Positions 34,757 through 43,700 of a stretch of 64,000 nucleotides of DNA are shown here, piece by piece (the first letter of the stretch is position 1; each line of letters begins with the position of its first letter). A model generated the notes under the pieces. The model was not told the origin of the DNA and did no database searches. It saw only the letters and a program-made list of their open reading frames with translations. A program made the translations under genes and the position numbers. Origin of the DNA: Eupeodes corollae (Eukaryota; Arthropoda; Insecta; Diptera; Syrphidae); NCBI RefSeq assembly GCF_945859685.1, contig NC_079147.1:193609174-193673173 (forward strand). The letters are read 5' to 3'.

Positions 34757-37700
34757 TTTATTATACAGTAAATAAATTACATACATAATAATTTCTTAAA
34801 CTAGATATAGCTGCTAGGGCTTTCTACTAGGAAGATACATTAAAATTCGATAGGTATATAAAGTACATAATAATATAATTTTCTAAATAAGGTTTTTAAG
34901 TTTTAGATTCTACATTATTTGGTAAACTAAATTAATATTATCGATATTGATGTTACTTAATAGGTAATGCATGTTGTGGTTTGATAGTTGTCTGCTGGTT
35001 GATGAGACTTTTGCACAGGTTAGGAGATGATCCATAGTAAAGGTAGAGTTATTGCCTTCACAAAGGTGACAGATAGGTGGTGACTCTTTATTAAATAGGT
35101 GTTTGTGAGTGATGTAAGAGTGGCCTAGTCTGAGCCTGATGTATATTTTAAGTTTTTTAAAAGGTGTATTGTTGGGATATATTGCTTTGTTTTGAGAGAA
35201 TGTTATCGCTTTGTAGATAGCAAAAGCTTCACCAGTGAAGGTTGATGTGTATGTTGGTAATAGGCCTTTGAAACAACGGAACCTGTTTCCTCAACTACAG
35301 CATCCGTAAATAGTAGTTTCCATCCAAGTGATTTGTAGCTGTTGGAGATTTCAAGAAAGATGGATTTGTAGACGTTGTCGGTGGTTGAGGTTTTTGGATA
35401 TTTGCAAACATGGGTGTTAATTGTTTGGCTAGGGAGCTTCCAGGGTGGTTTGTTCAACCTTGTGTGATTTTGAGGAAAAATTGTTATCCCTAAATCCTTT
35501 GCGAACAAGATTGCTCGGCATAGTGTTGATAGCATTTTTGGATTTCTTTTCCGATTTAATTTGTAACTGCGGTATGGATGGATGTTTTATGTGGGGAGTT
35601 AATTTTTGTGATTACTTTGGACGTAAGAATGTCGATTCTGTCTACTAGTTGGGGAAGTCCAGTATCCGTTAGTATGTTTAAAATTGGTGTTGAATGTATG
35701 GCTCTGAGGCAGCTTCTGGCGGCAGCGTGGTATGGTGTTGTGACAAGACTCAAAGACGATTTGGAGCATTAACAATAAATTGATAAACCATAGTTAATTT
35801 TCGATAATATTACGGATTTGATTAAATTTATAAGGGTTAATATTAGCTAAGCTGTTTTTTGAACTTAAATATTTAATTATATTAACCCTGGCATATATAA
35901 TTGCAATCATAAACAAAATCTATATTCAATTGCATTCGGTGGTATTGTGCTGTACGCGTATGTTGGATACCTTTTGATTTAAGAAACTGTTGGAATTCTG
36001 AGCTTGTAAACTGTGTTCCATTATCTGACACAATTTGTTGGCAGTCTCCATATTACGAAAACATTTTACTAAGCTTTTTTTTCAAAAAATGTTTTGAATT
36101 TGGAAAATATCAGGCCATTTGGAGTATACATCTACTATGATAAAGTAGTATTTGTCATAGCATTGTCCCTCTATGTCTATGTGTAATCGTTCCATTGGTG
36201 CTAAAGGTCTTGGCCATGATTTTAAGGTTGTCTTGATTGATTGCAGCTGTTGCACAAATTTGACATTGACGGACATACCCTGTAATGGCATCATCTATGT
36301 TGGGCCTTTCGATTCCTGGATGGTCACGATACTTCAAACGAGTTTTGGAAACATGATAGAATGATAATTCTGTCATCAAAAATTAGACATTCGTCGACCA
36401 CTAAAAGTGCATCTCTACGATCAAAAAATGATTTACATTCTACAGAAATTGATGTCATGTCTGGCCCATTCGATCTCATAAAGTTGATGACAGTCTGGAG
36501 AATTTTGCTTTTGGAAGTTGCTTGTCGAATCATTTTGTACGTCAGTGGTAAATTATTTAGTTGTTCATTCAAATTCTATGACATTTCATTTTCTAGAATT
36601 GTACATGCGACTATATATTCTTCTTTAGGCTTTGATTTGTATTCATTTAGACGGGATAGGACATATACACATCGAAATTGTTTTGTAGATACGTATTGAA
36701 TTTCAAAGTCGTACATCTTCAGCGTAAGAGCCCATCTTTGAAATCTGTTGGACCGATATGCCTTTCTGTCTTCCGAAAATAGCCAAAAGTGGTTTATGGT
36801 CAGTTAGCAAATGAAATCTGCGTCCATAAATCATTCTATGAAATTTGGTCACGACAAATATGAGACCGAGAGCTTCTTTTTCGATTTGACTGTACTGCTT
36901 TTCAGATAAGGTCAAGACTCTTGCTGCCTGCATTACTACTTTTTCGGTTCCATTTGAAAAAATTTGGACAGAAAATGCTCCAATGCCTTCACTTTAATTG
37001 GTAAGTCTGGGTTGTAAGGAGTAAGTCTGATGAAAGTATTTCTTTGAATTTGTCAAATGATTGCTGACATAAATTTGCCCACTTGAATTCTACTTCGGCT
37101 TGCAAAATTTTATCAAGAGGTAAAAGGAATTTACCGCAGTAGTTGACAGCGCCAAGGAAAGATCGGAATTGCGTTAAGTTTTACGATGCTGGCATGTTTT
37201 GAATCTTAATAATTTTCGCTGGATTTGGTCGTAATCCGTTCTTGTCGATTATGTGATAAATGATTTGTACTTCTTTAAAGCTTTGTGCAGATGTTCTTCC
37301 CACCTGGAGCCACTTATGATTATGTATTCGAAGCCATTGTTAATAGAGCCTTCGTTTAAGGCTAGAAAAGCCAAGGACTCTCTATTGAGTACCACAATGG
37401 CACTCCTATAAAGACCCTTCACTTCCTCTAGCTTGGCTATCTTCCAGTTATGCGTCGTTCTAGGTCTGCTAGGAATGTCTTCCTTAGCGACAACCTTCGC
37501 AGCTGGCCATACCTCATCTACCCGGCTGACAGCGCGCTTGTATAAGTCACAAGACCTCTGGTCGCCACAAACCATGAGTTTGACATGGCCTTGATGCCAA
37601 CCCCCATCGCTTATGAAAGGAAGTGGTCCTGGAAGTTCACTCAAAATGCTTAAAAAGCCACCCAAGACTTAACCTTGACCAACTGCCAACGATCAGCCAA

Positions 37701-40700
37701 TATTAATATTGTGCCATTATAATCGCTCCTGTCAATGACCGCAACCACGACTTTGGCCTTCGCGACGTCACTGAAACTGACTTGTTTCTTGATGGGATGG
37801 GGGGAGTGCTGGTGTTGTGCACCCGAGGCCGTTTTGATTTCGGTACGGCCCCCTCAAGAGACCTTTCTCTTTTAGAAGTAGAGTCGTTACTGGTCCTTGT
37901 TGTAGCAAGTATGCTTTTAGCCCATACGACTCTAGCGGTTTGCTGCGGTGTCCTTTCAGCCCCCGATGATGCACCAGAGGCCTTTAGGATTTTCGCCGCT
38001 TGCCGTCGTTATCTATAAAGGTTTTTGAGAGTTTCCATTTCTGTATGTACTCTCATTAGTAGTGGTAGGGCCATTTTTCACAACTCTTCCACTACTGAAA
38101 GTAGGTATCGCTTCCTTCATATTCTCGTTGCTACCAGCAGCAGAGGAGGTTTCATGGTTACCCACTACTCTCTTCTCTGTGTTGGCTGCAGGAGATACGG
38201 CAACAGGCTTTGACGCCAAACTTCCGCCCGGTCCTTTCTTTTCCGTTCTTATCATTTTTGTTTTGTTTTTGTACAGCTTTAGCCCCACGAAATGCGTAGA
38301 AAAGAGGTCCGTCTACACAGAGATTCGCATGTACAGATAAGGCTAGTTAATCCGGAGGTCGCCAGGTATTCGGATACTCCGTTAAAGACTGGGCTATTTT
38401 TGAATTGGGCCCCCAGCCAGGCTGATCATCGGCACGGAACGTTTAACACCTTAGATCCAGCCTTGTAAAGATGAGAGGTGATTGGGAAGGAAGAGATAGG
38501 ATGAGGGGTCAAATGATGTTAAATCATCATTCTGATATGTAAGGAAAAGATTGGGATTCGGTAACAACAAATCAGCTAGGTTACCTAGAGTGAGAAGGAG
38601 ATAGCAGCACTGTCTAGCTTTTTCGCCATTACACCGTGGGAGGTGGGATGGGAGTTGGTGACATAAACGTAGGCTGGTAGTCCTTGTTTAAGTGGGAGTG
38701 GCTGATGATTCGGGGAAGGTAGAGGAATAAGAACGTCCTTTAGTTTCAGGACTCATCTGGAGAAAATTCTCGAGAATAATTGACCTTACTCAGCTTCTAC
38801 AACTCGACAAGTTCGACGTTCAGAGTAGAAGAGGTTTATCCCGAAGATTGAAACTGTGACATAAATCAATCCCGAATAAGTTCAGGTTGATGTCAGTTAG
38901 GAAAAACTTTCCCTGACTTACCTCTCCAGAACGAAGACGAATGCTACAAGTGAAATTAGCGATCAATTTGATGAGATAACGTGTTGTACTCTTGGCTTTT
39001 TGCCTTAAGCATGATCTGGGATTACCAATTTGTTCCACACTGATTGACTAGTGATGCTGATATCAGATGCTGTGTTTATTTGAAGCTTTTAAGGTGTATC
39101 CTAAATATTTTTAGCATTGCTCTGAAAAGATCATTTCTTGAAAAACTATTTTAGATTAACTTTAAAATTGAACTTCGTTTGTTGATCACCTTCTTGATTT
39201 GAATTCGCTTTAGTGAAACAGAAGCAATAACCCTCTTTTGTGTCCTACCTTTTTACATTGAGAACATTTATTTTGTGAATAAGTACAGTCACGAGAGAAA
39301 TGCATAGCTCCACACTGCCAGCATGGTGTTCTCGGTGTTTTGGTTGTATCAGAACTTTGTCGGAATGATCCACTGCGCTCATGTTGATTGATTTTTATAT
39401 CGATGAGCTTCAGAAATTGATTTGTCTACTGTATTGGTTTTTGCTTTTTCTTCATCTTCAAGCGATGCTAATAATCTTGCAGCTTGTAGTCCAGTAACAA
39501 AAAAAAGACATTTGAATTATTCGTTGCACTTTTTAGTCCGCTAAGTACACTCAAGCTATCGGTAAGGATCAGTGTTTTGACTGCCCATGTTTGTGCAATT
39601 GAGAGAGCTTTCAGTATTGCGGTTACTTCTGCAATGTAACTACCGCCTGAGTCAGATATGAAACCTTGGCAATTGATGATTTCCTCATTGTCTGGGTTTA
39701 TTTCGACGACTGCATAAGTTGAGTTGTTGTCCTTGGATGATCCGTCAGTCTAGTTATTTCCACTAGTTCTCTGTGAAGCATTTGGAACGACAGACTGTAA
39801 GTGTGTTCTTTTTTGTAGTTGGAGAGGCTGGTATCGATTGGCAGTAGGTGTCTTTTCAAGTTGGAGGATAAGCCTTCATCATGCTTATTATTTTTCTGAG
39901 AGATGATATAGTGTTTTTCTTGTTTTGTTTTTTTCTGGATAGAGCTTCTTGGGAAGGTTTGCGAAGAGGATGAAAACCGTCTGTAAGAGCCTTACTAATC
40001 ATGTTGACTGCTCTTTTTTGCCCAAGTCGGTGTACTGAAATGAAGCCTGCTTCTATTCTAAGGGCTTCAACTGGTGTTGTCTTAAGTGCTCCTGTAGATG
40101 ATCGGTAGCATTCGTTAACGGCTATATCGAGGCTAATTTTTTTACACAAGTCCACATGTAGAGTGTTATTCCGTGCCGAAGGGAGCCTTCAACAAGCGCT
40201 TTTGTTATTTTGAAGATTATTCCAAATTGGTCCTTTTCGGCGAGAACATATCATTCCTAGACCATTGTTCAGGCACCTTTTGGTTTGTAGTGTTTTTGAT
40301 GTGAATATCCCATTTTAGATTGCCACTTAATGGTATACCGAGGACTCTAAGTTCTTTTTTTTAAATTGACGTTGTTGTTGCGAATCACGAGCGGGGTTGT
40401 TGGCTATTTATTTATTATACTTAGTTGTTCGTCCTATCGATTTAATGGCTTCATCAGTCGAAGTATCAAAGAAATAAGTTTTAAGCATACTTCAGGATTT
40501 ATTTTTTGCCATCCTTCTTGAAGTCCTCAATGTTTCTAAAGTATTTTGGACTAATTAGACGACCCAGTTCATTCTATAAATGCTCGATTGCATCTTAGGG
40601 CAGATACATAATAACCACGATCTTACTGTAAAAGATGTGTGCTTTGTGTAGCTGTCCTAGTAGAAGATGAAATTGTCTTTTATTCTTTGGGCACTGACAC

Positions 40701-43700
40701 TTGACCCCAAATGTTGTTTCAAAAGATTGAAGTTAGCCATTTGATACAATTGATACCTTCCACAAAATGTTAGTTACGAACACCAGAACTTGCAACAAAT
40801 CCTCATATCATGATGGACCCTCCGCCATGCTTCACAATAGCTCGAGTACCCAAATTCTTTTGAACCTTTAAGGTTAAATTTGTTTCAACCTGAAGTCTTT
40901 CATTTCTATTTTTAATTTTAATGAATCAGGTTCAATAATTAAATCAGTTAAGGGTTTATGAAAAAACACAACATCATTATTAACCCGACTTTTGGGATAT
41001 GGGCTGCATTTAAAGAAGCTTTATCCGATGTTCGTAAAAAGGAAGGTTAGAAAGATCATGGTAGCCCTCTTAAGATGAAACATATTTTATCCTGTTCGTA
41101 GAAAGGAGTCCATAGCTGGGATGCATACTCAAGATGATGGCGGACCAAAGTGTTATACAAAGAGAGTAGAGTATTTTAGGATCCTGAAATTCTTAAAACC
41201 AGCGTTTAAAATTCCTAAGATGGGTCTAGCTTTATTAACGATCTATCTAATATGCTCCGTAAAATCAAAATTAGAATTGAAAAGAACTCCAATATGTTTA
41301 AAACTTTTAAACGTTATGTATAGAGTGCTGCGATATATTATAATCAATCGAATTATGTACACTTCCTTACTTAAGGTGGTGCTACAGTCCTGTGTGAACT
41401 AGGGCCTCATCCAACAAACTTCTTCATCTAGCTCGGTCCCCAGCTAGATGTCGCCAGTTTCGCGCTCCAAGTTGGGTGAGGTCAATTTCCACCTCATTCG
41501 CGGTCTTAATCGACTGCGCTGTCCTGTTGTTGTGGATTGGAAGACTTTTCGGGCCAGAGCATTGGTTTCCATGCGATTTACGTGGCCCAGCCATCTTAGT
41601 CTTTAGACTTTTATCCTTCTGGCTAAGTCTACGTCGCTGTACAGCCCGTACAGCTCGTCGTTCAATGTTCTTCTCCACTCCCCTTCTATGCATACGGGAC
41701 CTTAGATCGCGCGAAGAGCTTTTCTCTTGAAACGACCCAAGGTGCTTTTATCCGCTTTTGTCATAGTCCATGCTTCTGCACCTTATAGCAGGACGGGGAT
41801 GATTAGGATCTTGTATAGCGACACTTTGTTCCTTGAGAGAGGGCATTGCTACTGAATTACTTTCTTAGCCCAAAGAAACAGCAGTTAGCAAGATTTATTC
41901 TTCGTTTGATCTCAGCGCTGGTGTTGTTTTCTGCGTTTATATCGGAGCCTAGGTAGACGAATTCCATGATTACCTCAAAGTTACGTCTGTCGGTCGATGG
42001 TGACGTTTTGACCAAGACGACGGTATTGTATGTCCTTTCTTGACGACAGCATGTACATTTTTTTGCCCTCAATAAACGTCAAACCCCCTTTTGCCGCCTC
42101 TGCCTTAATAGTGACCCCATTGACATCGCGCTGAGTTCTTCCTATTATGTCAATGTCATCAACATATGCTAGTAATTGGACAGACTTTTGAAAGATAGTG
42201 CCTCTAGTGTTGACGTGTGAGCTCTGCAATATTCTTTCAAGTACGATGTTAAAAAAATAGCATGACCGCGCATAATCTTGTCTTAAACCTTTTTTGACAT
42301 CGAATTTCTAGGTCATTCTGCACAAACGGATGAGTTTGGCAGGGATGCCAGAACTAGACATGGCTCTATACAGCTCGTCCCTGTAGATACTGTCATATGC
42401 GGATTTGAAATCGATGAAAAGATGATAGGTGTCGATTTTCTTGGGTTTTTCATGGCATTCTCGGCATTCAAGCCGTCCGCTCCAGCGGCTTTATTAGATT
42501 TCAGCTTAGATATGGCAATCTTTACTTCGTCTAAGTCGGGAGGACGGGATTGTTGGCTTTCGTCGTCTATGTTGAATGGATCATCCTGCCTGACAGCGAA
42601 ATTCGGTTCGTTGTCGCCGTTATACAGTCAGCAGAAGTGGTCTTTCCATATCCTCAGCATTGACTGCGGTTCCACTATGATGTTTCCACTTTCGTTTTTG
42701 CAGCCTTCGGTTTATGGTTTATGTACCTGTAAATTTCGTTTCATCTGCTCATAACTTCGAACTTCATTCCAGCTTTTAAACCTCTCAACATCTTCTAAGA
42801 AGTCGGCGTTCCTCTAGCCTCTTCTGCTCATAGAGCTCATAAGCAGCTCTCGTCCTTCTATTCAGCGCCGCTTTGAGTGCATGTTGTTTGCATCAAAGAA
42901 CTTCGAGAGAGGTGCGTTCTACGACGAGATAGTGGTCCGAGTCGATGCTAGCTCCTCGGAAAGTTCGGACATCCATGATGCTGGAAGCGTGTCTAGCGTC
43001 GATCGCAATATGGTCAATCTGGTCGATTGTAGAATGATCTGGAGCGAATTATGTATAAGCTTTTTAAATAAATTAATTGGCTGGTATTTCCTAAGGCGAT
43101 TCAAGAAGTTTTTTGCCCGCTTTGATCTTTATATTATCTGTCAGATAAAATTGGTGGTGATAACATCTTTAAATTATTTACTACTTCAAGGTAAAGTATT
43201 TACACAATCAAGGTAAAGTTTCATGTCTCACCCTTTTTCACTATTATTTTACTGGATTATGATCAAGTAGAATGGCCAGTTGCATTCCTTCTCTCAAGTA
43301 ACTCAAAAGTAATACTTGCGTCTCCAAGACTGCTCATCAGTTTACTCTCGAGCCCAATAAGTCAAGTTCAGAGATTCGTTCTTTAGCCGTACAATGCGAA
43401 CAATGCTTTATCACACTCTGTATTTCCCAGTCTCTCCAATATTCAGGAATTGAAAATAAATTTGAACTGACACCACCTTTTGAATCCTCTCTCCTTTTCC
43501 TAATGCTCAAACAGCCCCTATAGTGGGTGCTTATTATAAAAAAAAAATTAGTCGAAATGTAGTTTTATTGAGTCATGAACGAATGAAACGGTGGTACACA
43601 TGTTTCCTTTTAAGTCCGAGTCTCGAATAGGTCTCTTGCTAGTCTTAATTGTTTAACCTCAATAAACGAAGGAGGTACCTATTATCCATTGTTTCTTCTG

